DNA of 20,140 nucleotides from Priapulus caudatus (taxonomy: Eukaryota; Priapulida; Priapulimorpha; Priapulimorphida; Priapulidae): positions 256,284 through 276,423 of the forward strand of contig NW_014577531.1 in NCBI RefSeq assembly GCF_000485595.1, written 5' to 3'. Within the stretch, counting starts at the first letter, position 1, and the number at the start of each line of letters is the position of its first letter. Positions 8,421-19,665 of this stretch are shown one piece after another. Below the pieces are notes generated by a model, which was given only the letters and a program-made list of their open reading frames with translations, had not been told where the DNA came from and did not search any database. The position numbers and the translations under genes are program-made.

Positions 8421-9465
8421 TCCAGTTGGAGGAGGAGGGGGAGAAGGGAGAAGCTGGTGGAGGAGGAGGGGAGAAGCTGGTGGAGAAGAAAGAGGGGAAA
8501 AAGGGAGCTGGTGGAGGAGGAGGGGGAGAAGGGAGAAGCTGGTGGAGGAGGAGGGGAGAAGCTGGTGGAGAAGAAAGAGGGGAAAAAGGGAGCTGGTGGA
8601 GGAGGAGGGGGAGAAGGGAGAAGCTGGTGGAGAAGGAGGAGGGGGAGAAGCGGGTGGAGAAGGAAAAGGGGGAGAATGGAGAAAGTGGTGGAAGAGGAGG
8701 AGGGGGAGAAGCTGGTGGAGAAGGAGGAGGGGAGAAGCTGGTGGAGAAGAAAGAGGGGAAGAAGGGAGCTGGTGGAGAAGAAAGAGGGGGAGAAAGAGGG
8801 GAAGAAAGGAGCTGGTGGAGAACGAGGAGGGGGAGAAGCGGGTGGAGAAGGAAAAGGGGTAGAATGGAAGTGGTGGAAGAGGAGAGCTGGTGGAGAAGGA
8901 GGAGGGGAGAAGCAGCTGGTGGGGAAGGAGGGGGAGAGTAGGGAGAAGCTAGTGAAGAATGAGGAAGGGGAGGAGCTGGTGGAGGAGGAGGGGAGAAGCT
9001 GGTGGAGAAGAAAGAGGGGAAAAGGGGAGCTGGTGGAGGAGGAGGGGGAGAAGGGAGAAGCTGGTGGAGGAGGAGGAGAGAAGCTGGTGGAGAAGAAAGA
9101 GGGGGAAAAGGGAGCTGGTGGAGGAGGAGGGGGAGAAGGGAGAAGCTGGTGGAGAAGGAGGAGGGGGAGAAGGAAAAGGGGGAGAATGGAGAAAGTGGTG
9201 GAAGAGGAAGAGGGGGAGAAGCTGGTGGAGGAGGAGGGGAGAAGCTGGTGGAGAAGAAAGAGGGGAAGAAGGGAGCTGGTGGAGAAGAAAGAGGGGGAGA
9301 AAGAGGGGAGAAAGAGGGGAAGAAGGGAGCTGGTGGAGAGCGAGGAGGGGGAGAAGCGGGTAGAATGGAGGTGGTGGAAGAGGAGGGGGAGAAGCTGGTG
9401 GAGAAGGAGGAGGGGAGAAGCAGCTGGTGGGGAAGGAGGGGGAGAGAAGGGAGAAGTCCCATGAG
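8421..9465. repeat. 1-kb purine minisatellite with ~0.5-kb higher-order repeat
   Basis: Units such as GAAGCTGGTGGAGGAGGAGG and GAAGCTGGTGGAGAAGAAAG alternate. Variant blocks recur at about 500 bp: the landmark AGAATGG + (A/G)TGGTGGAAGAGG occurs at 8861 and 9362, and AGCAGCTGGTGGGGAAGGAG occurs near 8911 and 9419. The top strand is A/G/GT-rich with many G3-G5 runs. Several frames on both strands stay open, including a 450-codon Pro/Ser-rich one on the minus strand, which I regard as an artefact of the repeat. Confidence 0.95.
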
Positions 9466-9503
9466 GGTCGGAGGAGAAGTTGGAGAAGTGATGATGAGGA
9501 GGT

Positions 9504-9525
9504 GGGGGCGGGACCCGTTTATATA
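9504..9525 (+). promoter_or_regulatory. GC box followed by TATA-like box
   Basis: GGGGGCGGGA (9504-9513) precedes TTTATATA (9518-9525) just after the minisatellite. The pairing resembles a core promoter pointing rightwards, but the spacing is tighter than usual and no downstream gene is visible. Confidence 0.25.
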
Positions 9526-9739
9526 CCGCACGGCTACACGGTGCGAACACGCTAGAAGAACGCTGGGCGCGCTACAGACTCGAACATACGCCTCAGCCGA
9601 CGAACATACGACGAACATCCAGCGAATATATTCATTAATACATAGAATATACAAATTATTTAAGAATATACATTATACATACTTCCTAAAAAGATTAAAA
9701 AGCTGATAAACAACCTACAAAATTTTCCGGGCAACCACA

Positions 9740-9770
9740 CCGAGACACGATCCCATGATCTGCGTCTCGG
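9740..9770. other. 31-nt hairpin
   Basis: CCGAGAC...GTCTCGG with an inner GATC/GATC pairing (CCGAGACACGATCCCATGAT...). It lies in a 300-bp GC-rich island (about 9,720-10,010) with no ORF. It could be a structured RNA or part of an unknown repeat; I cannot assign it. Confidence 0.5.
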
Positions 9771-10055
9771 GGGTTAAAAAGCCCGTGGAAGCAGCCCGCG
9801 GTTCCGCACGCGGACGCTACCAACCACGCCAGCTAGGCAAGCGGCGAGATTCTAAGATAGAATGCGGGTCACGATCCTAGGCACCCGACTCGTGACGGCA
9901 ACGAAGCCAGAGCGCCCATATATAGACTGGAACGACGTTCGCGAATCCTAGGTATATAGGCGTACGAATAACGATTTGTCTCCACAAACGCGGCAGTCCA
10001 CGCAGTAGCACCTAGCTCTGATCAGACTGTATCTTCATGGATTGTTTGTAAATAC

Positions 10056-10263
10056 ACGCGTTTCCACGAGCAGATGCACACACACGCGTACCCACGAGCA
10101 CGCACGCGTACCCTCGAGCAGATGCACACGCGTACCCACGAGCAGATGCACACACACGCACGCACGCGTACCCACGAGCAGATGCACACACACGCGCACG
10201 CACGCGTACCCACGAGCAGATGCACACACACGCACGCGTACCTACGAGCAGATGCTGTGTGCA

Positions 10264-10294
<31 letters not shown>
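10056..10294. repeat. Minisatellite CGCGTACCCACGAGCAGATG(CA)n, then (GT)14
   Basis: Seven units beginning CG(C)GTACCCACGAGCAGATGCAC vary in the length of their CA/CG tails (about 18-38 bp each). After the last unit (about 10,254) the repeat changes strand, from CACACACGCACGCG to GTGTGCATGCGTGTG and then (GT)n at 10,267-10,294. The CA and GT parts therefore form a large imperfect inverted repeat. Confidence 0.9.
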
Positions 10295-10774
10295 CTACTC
10301 AGAGATCGACTAATGCAAACTAGTGTAGTACTGCTAGAGAAACTGTAAAACTTCCTCAAACTTTGTGAGAACTGACGCTCTGCATGCTATTTTATACTAC
10401 CCCAAATAAATCAGCCCCTCCCCATGCCTGACCATTGGTCAGACACTTGATTTCTTCTGTTCGCTGATTCGTTTGATTCGCTAAATTATTTCTACACGGT
10501 ACACTATGACGTAGATTATGGTGCACTAGACTGTGCTGCCATGATGGCGACTAGTGGAATTCTACTGAACTAAAAGATATCTATCTCTTTGGGGGAATAA
10601 CCTTGCAAAGCCCCATATATAGAATGGGACTACGTGAGAAGCCTCTAGCACATGCTCGCGGCTAATGATACATTCTATTGCTAATTTCAGCCCTACCCGC
10701 TCGCCAATGCCGCAATATGCTCCCATGTAACATGTATGTGTTACGAGCTGGCTCGCCGCTCGCTGCTGGCTGCT

Positions 10775-10775
<1 letters not shown>
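10295..10775. other. No gene recognised
   Basis: No convincing exon. A 94-codon minus-strand ORF at 10,562-10,846 owes part of its length to the (GGCT)n tract. Confidence 0.4.
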
Positions 10776-10777
<2 letters not shown>

Positions 10778-10808
<31 letters not shown>

Positions 10809-10810
10809 TC
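10778..10810. repeat. (TGGC)n tetranucleotide microsatellite
   Basis: Seven to eight perfect TGGC units, followed shortly by ACACACTA repeated near 10,843-10,862. Confidence 0.95.
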
Positions 10811-10864
10811 GCTGACTCGACTCGCGAATATCGATCGCGCGAACACACTAACACACTAACACAC

Positions 10865-11478
10865 GAGACCGAAAACATAACATCCTCCAACTCCTATGGC
10901 GTTTACACTCCCATGTCGTGAGTTTGGTTAATGTGGGGGTACAGTCTTAAAAGTTTACAGAGGTCTTCTTGAGGGTGTTGTCAACTCATTTCTAGCAAGA
11001 AAGGGGTTATTTGTTGTCACAAAGGCGCGACAATACGTCATTTTACCCAGCAACCTCACCTTGTTTCGACAATTTCTCACGATTTCATGCACAGGCACTT
11101 GGAACGTCTCAATAAAAAAAATTAATGGTAAATAAACACGAAATGTACCAAAGTCTTAATGTTTCTCTACTCTATTTCGCCTATAATCACCTGTAAATGC
11201 CGATTAAATGCTCATCTGCAACACACAAGTACACCGCACGCCCGCCATGTGCACAAACAACATGAATTTAGAGAGCAGGTAGGAAAGCGTGATCGCGAAA
11301 TTTGCTCGACGCTTGCTTCATTTCACACGATCACAGAACGAAAACACATCCAACAGCTCCCATCTTCATCCCATCTTCATCCATGTGTACAGGTTTTATA
11401 TGGATTGAATTTCGACACTTAATTTTTCGATTTTTCGATGAAAGTGGTCCAGCTTGTAGGCTACATCACTCATTTTCT
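10865..11478. other. No gene recognised
   Basis: AT-leaning sequence with short ORFs only; a 9-bp direct repeat (CCATCTTCAT) at about 11,361 and 11,371. Confidence 0.4.
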
Positions 11479-11480
11479 TG

Positions 11481-11660
11481 GGCGATCCCCCTATTATTTG
11501 CAAGAATCTTCTTCTTCTTTACCTTTTCTTGCAAATGATGTAGGGGGGAGGGGGGGTGACCTGCATCCATAATTTGCAAGACATTTGCAAGATGTTTCTT
11601 TTTCTTTTCTTCTTCTTCTTTCCTTTTCTTGCAAATGATAGGGGGCGACCGCCCCCCCGC
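11481..11660. mobile_element. Fold-back element with TTTGCAAG...CTTGCAAA hairpins
   Basis: The outer ends are inverted: 11,481 GCGATCCCCCTATTATTTGC matches the complement of 11,629-11,650 (GGTCGCCCCCTATCATTTGC reading inwards). Inside are two pyrimidine-rich hairpin units (about 11,494-11,550 and 11,583-11,640), each TTTGCAAG-(TTC)n-CTTGCAAA. A G/C-rich tail (GGGGGCGACCGCCCCCC) follows. This looks like a non-autonomous repeat at the 3' end of the DUF6589 gene. Confidence 0.6.
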
Positions 11661-11718
11661 CTGCCCCCCCTGTGGCGCCGCCCCTGCATGAGACTGCCTA
11701 ATTCTTTTCCAACCCCTA

Positions 11719-14415
11719 TCATTCCCCATGTCGGGCTATGGTTGCTTCTGATAGCTTCCCTGCTGCATCTTTAACAGATTCCAAAATTGCAACCAAAGTA
11801 CGCAATGAGCATGTAATCGTATCACAGGAAATTCATACTATACTTTTCATTTACTATTCCTATTTATGTGCCTTCTCTATCAAAATTTTGGCAAACTTTA
11901 TTTAATATGAAAATAACAATGTTTTTGCGCATTTGTTATGTGCTTTATATATTATTTGTTGGCGACATCATTGACATATTACATCGGTGTCTGTTCAGTT
12001 ACCACCATAGTTACAGAATCACATTTATAAATCAAGGTAATTTAAGACTACATTAACCTTTGAACTCCTTGTTGTAGAACTCCATCATCAGATCCATTTC
12101 TATGTTATTGTTACTTCCTCCCTGGACATTAACAGTTCTGTTCCACTTTAATTCGTGGGCCATTCTCGGTGACAATGCGCCGTGTGTGTCCATCAGCAAC
12201 CGGTGGCCACATATGAAGTATTTTGTATGAATGCATTCGTAGAATTCAATCGTATCCTCCTTCCAGTAGGCCGTCATTTTATCCCCATTGTTCGATCTAA
12301 TGGCTCTGTGACGAACCATTTCACCGATGCCTCTCCACAATAGTGCCTGTGTGTATTTAAATGTGAGGTCGTCGTTTACTTCCTGTGGGGCACTGTTGCG
12401 CGTTTCACATGCCCTGGAACAGTACCATTCCCTGTGCAGCACATCACTTTCATTCATTATGCTCATGCATGACAAATGGAACCATTTTCCATTCTTACAC
12501 TTCTTGTTGTCACACATGACCATGCCTTCCCCAGAATCATTTTTGCACACACAATACCTGTAGTTGTCATCTGTTGACGTGTTGGCATTTATCACAGCGG
12601 TAGTGTTTGGTGGATAAAAACAAATGTCAACCACTTTTTCACAAATGTCATTGAGATAACTGCTTAGACGACAGCTTTCGGTTGGCAGGTCTTTAGGTGG
12701 CTCTGAAACAGTTCTGCATCCCATCAAACTCAATGATGTGGCTAGGATGTAAGCTTTTGTAGCGAATCTCAACAGCTCCGTCGCTTCATTAAAACAGTGG
12801 GACACTTCGGCTTTTACGTTAACTTGCCGATAAGCATTCCGTATGTAGGACAAGGTTCCAACACTCCTGGCACTCTTCTGTGAGTATAGCAGCCTGAATG
12901 TATCCTGTAAACAATGACACCAAACAATAAATAACTCCAGATGTAAAAATACATGACGGTTTGTCAACATTTGTAAACTACATATCGTATAGGTCAAGTG
13001 ATTTATTTAGTGTAAATGAATTATTACTGAATGTTCTTCACTAATTTGTTTACAGTACATTCTTGAAATCGAAATTGCATGTAACAATTCCTACTAAGGT
13101 TTATTATATGATCGAAACGAGAGTTGAGGCTGGTAGCATTTTTTTACCTGTAGCAAAATACCGCGCTTGTGCCACTCCTGTATTGCCGGATGGAGCCCTT
13201 GCAGTTGGGCCCAAGCACTACCAGCGTTGATGCGTCCATTTTGGGCATCATAACCTCTCTCTACACTTAAACCGTCGCCATACAATGGAATAACCACAGG
13301 TTCGTCACTCAGCCCGACAGGAACGTAATCATGATAGCTTTCCATGATATCTATCTTTTCGGTGATTTCGCTTTCATCCTTGTCAAGTACCCCTAATGGA
13401 ATCTAAAACAAAAGTTTCGCAGGCAAAACATGTACCTCATTTAGGAATATTTTTTTATTACATATTGTTTACGTTTTAATAGCTCAACTTGGACCAGTAC
13501 GGTTATTAAGTGTGAACCATTTTTGCTAATGCTACTCATGAATGAACATTAGAGGATTTTATGCATGAGAAAGGTTGATGAACACAGCCGTTAAGAAAAT
13601 GTTTGTACGTGGTTTTTTAAACATGGAGTTTAAAAGTTTTCCAGAGAATATTGTTAACAAATCTCACCAGCTGACTTTTCCTCTTAGAATTCTCTGCATG
13701 CACGTGAAGGTTAATTTCTTCTGCAAACCCTTCTTTATTAAAGAAAGGGAGATGTTCTTCCAGTGGTTCCTTTACTACTGTTACATAGTCAGATCTGCAA
13801 TATATGAAAAATACATATTTTACTTCAACCTTTGCTGCCAATGATGATGGTCAATGTATTTAAAAATTAAAGTTTTGTATAGATGTTGAAGAAGTATTTT
13901 GAATATTAATTTGAATTAACAACAATGTTATTCCTATTCCTACCGAATAGTCCTGGTTTCAGTTTCACTCGGAATGAAGATGCTGCATGGTACATTCGCC
14001 ACCTCTTCCGGTGAAGGGGCCAGGTCTGACAGGTGTAGCGTTGGAACTCTGTCAATGGCAACATATGCCTGGACCATGTTTTTCATAACATTGCCAGTTT
14101 TTCTTGAGGTCTGGTGTGCACGCAAATGGCTGTTGACGTTGTCAAACACAATGCTGTATGCACAATTTTGATTGTGCGTTTTTTGTGTTTCGACGTTTGC
14201 CTATGTATATATAAATAACAGAACAACTTAACAATATAACAAATAATTTTAAACTATGGACTTGCACACATTTGCATATTACTTCAGATTTTAAAATGTT
14301 GGTGATTATACATTTTGATCTATGTTACTTACTTGTTCAGCAACATCGTCTACTGGCGAGTCTTCCGCCAAGTCTCTTTCTGCCAGGTCTGCTGGCAGTA
14401 TTTCCTCTGCTGCAT
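11719..14415 (-). CDS. DUF6589-family protein with inserted PHD finger (six 3' exons)
   Basis: Exons (minus): 14415-14333, 14200-13944, 13794-13668, 13402-13148, 12904-12058, 11768-11719. Introns of 132, 149, 265, 243 and 289 bp have matching phases (0, 2, 0, 0, 1); donors include CAA|GTAAGT, CTG|GTGAGA and CAG|GTAAAA, and acceptors TTTTCAG, TTGCAG, TTTTAG and TTTACAG. Landmarks in order: acidic AAEEILPADLAERD; YSIVFDNVNSH; KSQL-IPLGVLDKDES; IPLYGDGLSVERGYDAQNG; KRGILLQ-DTFRLLYS; GTLSYIRNAYRQVNV; a PHD finger CVCKND..MVMCDNKKC..WFHLSC..WYCSRAC (Cys118, 120, 131, 136, His143, Cys146, 162, 166 of the large exon); MAHELKWNRTVNVQGGSNNN; AAGKLSEATIARHGE and stop. DN.N, GD.L.VER and WNR.VN..G are, from memory, hallmarks of DUF6589. 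PHD fingers of this ING-like spacing usually read histone H3 tails, so the protein is probably nuclear; the DUF6589 activity is unknown. The N-terminus is missing. Without the weak last intron the frame stops at 12,053. Confidence 0.8.
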
Positions 14416-15680
14416 CTGAAAATCACTTTTTTTAAATATTTAATACAGTCTCCCTAAATAAAGATAGCTACATAACTAGTTGCAAAGTATACAAATAAAA
14501 CTCCCATCATTCCTACAGTAATTCACAAATTTACTTTTAAATGTATTGTGAATGCAAAGAATGGAACATGAATGAATCTGCTGGAAAGTGTGTTAAGTTA
14601 AACAATACAACAAATTAAGTCTTTGAGGAATCAAGTGAAGAAATAAAAATTATCAATAGTACATCAACTTCAATTTAAAATTAAACTTAAATTAATGTAT
14701 ATAAGATATCTTCACATTTGTATCTTATTTCACAGCGACAACTTCGGTACCAAACAATGTATGCGAAATCAGTACCCAAATCAGGCTGTCCTACTGCGCC
14801 TTGGTGTCAATTAACGCTCCCACTGCTCCGAGAAAAGTGATCAAATTGATTTACACCATACATTGTGATTTTCACGCGCTGCCAAGTGCGACCGTAGGTT
14901 TGGCGATGGCGATTAGGACTATGTTTAAGCTCTTAAGTCAGAGCGTGGGAGTGCCGTAGACAGCCGTACCCACTCGTTACCTGACACTGGTCAGTCCTAA
15001 TGTATTAGGCATGCTCATGTTTTAGAGGTGATCTACCTGATATTAAGAAAGAGAGCTAATCAGCATGTGAACTCATAATCTAGAAATTTTGAATTTTAGT
15101 AGATTTTAAATGCGAATTAGAGATTCTTTTCTAGGTGACAAGTGTTTGTAAATAATTGATAAGTGAGCTCTATAGTTTTCAGGCCCAGGTACATGGTGGC
15201 AGAATTATCGTTGTATAAGTGGCAACCTCTCGAAAAAACGTCAGGACGGAGCGTCCATATTCACAATAAAGCCCTGTTGCGCGCCTGATATCTAAATGCA
15301 ATTTGTTTGGTTTACTAGAAGGCCAGCATAGATGAATATTACCGACATTGTTCCTTTAAATCTAGTAGTAACAGTCGCAGCCGAGCAGCTTCGAAGTGGC
15401 TTCGTATTTTTTCTTTGAGCGTGAAACACAAAATGATTAGAACTGTCAGGACATACTGACGGAGGACCAACAGAACATTGTGCCTGATTGAACGGGCTCG
15501 CAGACAGCCACTAGTATTATTTCCGTTATCCGCTGAGCTGCACTCCCGATAGAGTGCGTATTGATCCCGAGAGATGCCAGATATCCGCCTTGATACTTGT
15601 TGCACAATCAACACGAGTTCTTCTATCAAATTAATAATTGACCCTCTTGACATCATGTCCGCACGAGGGTCAAGAGGCAT
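14416..15680. other. No gene recognised
   Basis: It should contain the upstream part of the DUF6589 gene if complete, but I found no further exon. TACATGGTGGCAG at 15,191 resembles a primer-binding site, and AATAAAGCCC (near 15,265) could be a polyadenylation signal, so retroelement debris is possible. Confidence 0.35.
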
Positions 15681-15688
15681 ATCGCTCA

Positions 15689-15896
15689 TATATAAACTGC
15701 AACTACCCACACGCTTAGCTTAACGATGTGATTCGACGGGTGTTTATTATTGAGTGGCCCGCACGCGACCCTCGCTCCTAATGTAATGTACCCGGAAACT
15801 AAGATTTAACTGTGTCCAAATCAACTCAAATAATGACTCAAGTTTCACACACTTAATCAGCTGAATATGCCCTTTTTTATATTTGGTGGCAGCGGT
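15689..15896 (+). mobile_element. LTR-retrotransposon trace: TATA box and tRNA-Leu primer-binding site
   Basis: TGGTGGCAGCGGT at 15,884-15,896 is complementary to the 3' end of animal tRNA-Leu(AAG type) (ACCGCTGCCA plus CCA), the primer used by many Ty3/gypsy-type elements. Upstream, TATATAAA at 15,689-15,696 would serve as an LTR promoter about 190 bp before the LTR end (near 15,881, where the usual CA reads TA). I found neither the LTR start nor a second LTR, and no gag/pol frame follows, so this is a decayed or solo-derived remnant. Confidence 0.4.
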
Positions 15897-15899
15897 CTA

Positions 15900-18800
15900 A
15901 TGAAGAAAACAAGAGAAACGGTGACCGCAAGTATAATCAGGGATTAAACACACATACGAGCCTCCTACATCAGACCATTCTTAGAGCTGCGCCTGCCACC
16001 CCATGCCAAACTCGGCCTCCTGACCCACACAGAAGTGACCGAGTAGCGGCGTTTTTACATGCATCGGCTAAGATGAAGGCAGCCAGAGTCTATGTCCCCA
16101 CTAGGCGTAACTGGGCCTGCGTGAACATCAATCCCTGGTACTGTTCCGGATATACCGCGCATTGGGCCGCCCGCACCAGACCACGCGTCACCCCTGTGCC
16201 CTTCCTAACAATAGGCTCCTTACCTGGCAACCTTGGCCTCAAACCTGGACCTCAATGTTGCTATACAATTCTCACTTCCCACACTCGTATTCATCTGACG
16301 ATATCGCAGGACCTAGACCGCCACTCGCCTACTATCTCAGAACTTGTTTTATAGACCACTATTGGATCCTGAAATCGTACTAACGAATCCCGACCCCTTT
16401 TAACGCACCGCGCATATCGACCCGAGATCCCCGTCTGGAACCATCGGTACCAGATCACCTAACCTATGACACGTTCAATAGTTAAGATCTCGTACCGTCC
16501 CGTCGTCAACAGTTGGGCCCCACATCTAGACACCGGCTCGACGTAAAGGTCAACGACACATTCGGGACTGGGGGGGTAAAATCGCACAACCACACCGAGT
16601 TGGCAAATGTCGAGCTGGGGCGTCACAGGATCAAAGAAAGGTGTAAAGGAAGGGGGAAAACAACGTTCAAGCTCTCCGTGTAATTCACTAAGTCCGGAAG
16701 TGAGTAATTACGGGAAAGAAAGAACTCTAGCGTAAAATTGCGGCACAAAAAAATCCCTAAGAACGCTGGCGACCTAAAAGGCTCGCGATATGAGTAGTCG
16801 GTGACTCAGGTAAAGCAGTCAAACTGCGTACTTGGCGAAAAGTCCATAACATCTATGAGTCCGATAAACATTGAGTAGAGTCACACACTCGAAGGTGACG
16901 AGATACTATGAGTACGAGTTTTAACCAAAAAACGACTCAACAAAGGGCAGCCTTTTAATGAAAACAAAATTTTTATCAGCATATGAGGCAAACGAGTAGT
17001 AGACTCTGAACGAAAGCAAAACATAGAATGCGAAACACTTTTATCATGTATTCGCACACGGTCGAACCTAATTTGGCAGACATTGTTTTATGGACAAATT
17101 TCATTGGGTACTAAGAAAAAGGAGGCTTCGTGAATTATGAAATGCTTGGAACGTTTACTTAAGCCTCGGAACCGTCCCACGAAAGCGATAAAAAAGTGTC
17201 TTAAGACATAACCCTGTGGATTGACTGGGCGTTATCTGGCAAGAGACAGGTAAACAACTATGGCCTTATGTTACCTATGTCTGTAAGAAGGGAAAGATAA
17301 ATATGATGATGTCGGTACGTTTGCTAAGTAGGAATCCTAATAATCATCATCTGAGGAATGTATGGAGGCAAAAGCATCAATTTACACAAGAGTGAAAATA
17401 TATGCTTTTCAACAGACTAAAAATATTTGATATTATCAAAATGGAATGGTGCTTTATGATAAGAAGTTATAACAAAAGTGATTCTACAGCTACTATATAA
17501 AAATTCTGAGTAATAATTTACCATCAATATGTAGATGCAATTCATTATATCTACCTTAAGCACTCTGATGCATGTTCAGTAACCACATTTGAGACTATTA
17601 ATTTGGTTTAACCGTACATGCCACCATTTGTCTGTCCAAGTGGCGCTGCTGTTGGGTATCCTGAGTGTTATCTAGAAGTTGGGTTATTGGTGAGAGATAC
17701 CACACATCTAGTTCGTTGAAATATAGAACATAATCATCAAGGTGGCAGGCTCCTCCCTATATGAAAGCTTGAGCTTGCGTCCGTCAAATGCGGCTGAAAA
17801 GTGCTTACGCCTCAATTCTTGTTCTTGGCCCAGATAGTTGTGTGCTACAACGTATCGCTGGAAGCTTTCCTCTCTTAAATCTGCAAAGAACCTTAAACGC
17901 TTGCGCCAAGTCTCGTCGGGCAAACTTTCAAATAAAGTACGAGGCGACGACGATCCCAACACACATTCTTTCGAGCAAGGTTCCTGAAATTGACCATCCC
18001 TGGTCGACAAATATCCAACTGTTTCGCGCGTGATATGTGAACTACGATTTGGCTAACAGGGTTACTGAATCTCCAACCACTTCACCACGAGAGTCACCGC
18101 ACTAGCACGTTAGAGTTGAGCGGCTGTCGGCTGCCGCGCAACTTGTTCAGCGAAACCCCCGCCTTCGTGTCCACTTCTCCCTAATGTACATTCGCCATTT
18201 ACAAACAATCAGACCACTCAGCAGCGAGCGAGTCGTACAAATGAGCACTGGTTCTCGCTTGTGGTGGCGGGTCGTGCGAGGAGGTCTAGGGAGAGGAATG
18301 GGGTATTGGTAGCGTGGGTCGTGGGTTGCCGGGGCCGGGGAGGACGCACAGTCCAGTCGCCGAACATGAGGTACGCTGTTGGCGTTACTGATCTTGATGT
18401 GAAAGGTATCCTGATCAGACAGAGATTCGCTTTGAGGTCAATTAAAAGAAGAACGTCTTCGAAAAGAACAACAGTATTTGGGACACGTATCCAAAATGTA
18501 AGTCGGAGCACAATGAATTAGAAAGGTAAAAAAAGTGGGATTAGGATGTTTTAGGATAAAATGTGAAAGTAGCTCACAACTCAAGTGAATCAGCAAAATT
18601 TACATACTTCGCACCCTGAAAAGGCCAGACAAAGTAAAAAATACGGAGCAATTGCTGCATCGGCCGAACTAACTTAACAGGTGTGCTAAGTGGCAGAAGG
18701 TTAGATTGGGAAAAGCTATTAAGTGCCTATGTACACCACCGCAAACGCCAAAAAGACCATGTGTTTACCGTCGACTCCCACGAAGAAGCTGGCGGCTGTC

Positions 18801-19660
18801 AAAAGACGTGCATCCCTTCAACTTCAAGGCCCCGAGGTTCTGCACTAAGCAAGTAATAAACAAAAAATCCAAAAGAGACTGCGTTAATTACCTTTCTTCA
18901 AGCAAGCAGCGTCGCTACACGAAATTTATTTAAAATTTTATTGAAAAATTCCCAATCAGCTCGCTCTGCATGTCAGAAGTTATTGGTTGAAATCTGTCCA
19001 AGAGAAGATAATAAGAATCTTTGCCCTATCAAGACACAAAACATTGACCTGGCGAAACGGGAACAAGAGAGATGGGCATCTCGGGCCGACATTTGAAAAC
19101 TTTTTATGGAGAGAGGCTCATATATAGCCGCAAATAAAAATCTTGCTCCCTAATCTCCGTGAGGCGGCATTCAGTTTGCTTCTCTTGCACCTATAAGAGC
19201 ATAGGAATCTGCATTAAAGAAAGACGTCGTTGCAACCGAAGTGGATGTATTATGGCCAGGCTAGCCTTTTCCCACAAGCCACCACCAGAAACTCGGTCAG
19301 TGAGATGGTTGGACTGCAACTATGGTTGTAGGCACTGCACGATCGGTAATCATCTGCATTTCACGTTTGAACCAGATAGTTAAATTTATCAAAAGATCCA
19401 CAATTTGACTATGAGCTACATTAATGCCCTTGTTATAACAATGATCTGCAGATTATGTGTTTTATTGAGTGAAGTGTACATTATTGTATATCAAATCTGT
19501 AGTAAAAATTCAATTAAGAAGTTCAAGCTAAACAAATTCTAATGTAAACGCAGCTATTATAGTCCTGGCTCGAAACATTGCGTTCATCATGAATCTGTTC
19601 CTACTCTCTTTCATTCCAAAATGTACAAACTGAATTGTATATGTAACGAGTTTTACATAA
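15900..19660. other. Long stretch without a credible gene
   Basis: Only short, unsupported ORFs. 16,000-16,550 is C-rich on the top strand, whereas 16,560-17,060 is A/G-rich, a sharp strand-composition switch. A 100-codon minus ORF at 17,708-18,010 and plus ORFs near 18,261, 18,706 and 19,159 lack recognisable motifs. It may be a decayed interior of the retroelement whose primer-binding site is at 15,884. Confidence 0.4.
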
Positions 19661-19665
19661 ATAAT

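Noticed and set aside
8302-9654. 450-codon minus-strand ORF (Pro/Ser/Leu-rich) and several long plus-strand ORFs
   Set aside because: Entirely within a purine minisatellite; several frames on both strands are open because the repeat lacks stop-forming bases. No splice or start context.
9720-9790. Possible 5S rRNA-like or tRNA-like segment (CCACACCGAGACACGATCCC, GGTTAA)
   Set aside because: Only short resemblance; the 5S internal control region and cloverleaf pairing are not present.
10012-10359. 115-codon minus ORF with repeated CASARGYACV-type units
   Set aside because: Translation of the CGCGTACCCACGAG minisatellite.
15191-15202. TACATGGTGGCAG as a second primer-binding site
   Set aside because: Matches only 9 bases (TGGTGGCAG) before diverging; too short to claim an LTR end.
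15339-15710. 123-codon minus-strand ORF
   Set aside because: No known motif, no splice sites, and it overlaps the presumed LTR with a plus-strand TATA box.
17708-18010. 100-codon minus ORF containing TWRKRLRFFADLREESFQRY
   Set aside because: Considered as a retroviral-type gag helix fragment, but no conserved motif is recognisable and the strand is opposite to the primer-binding site.
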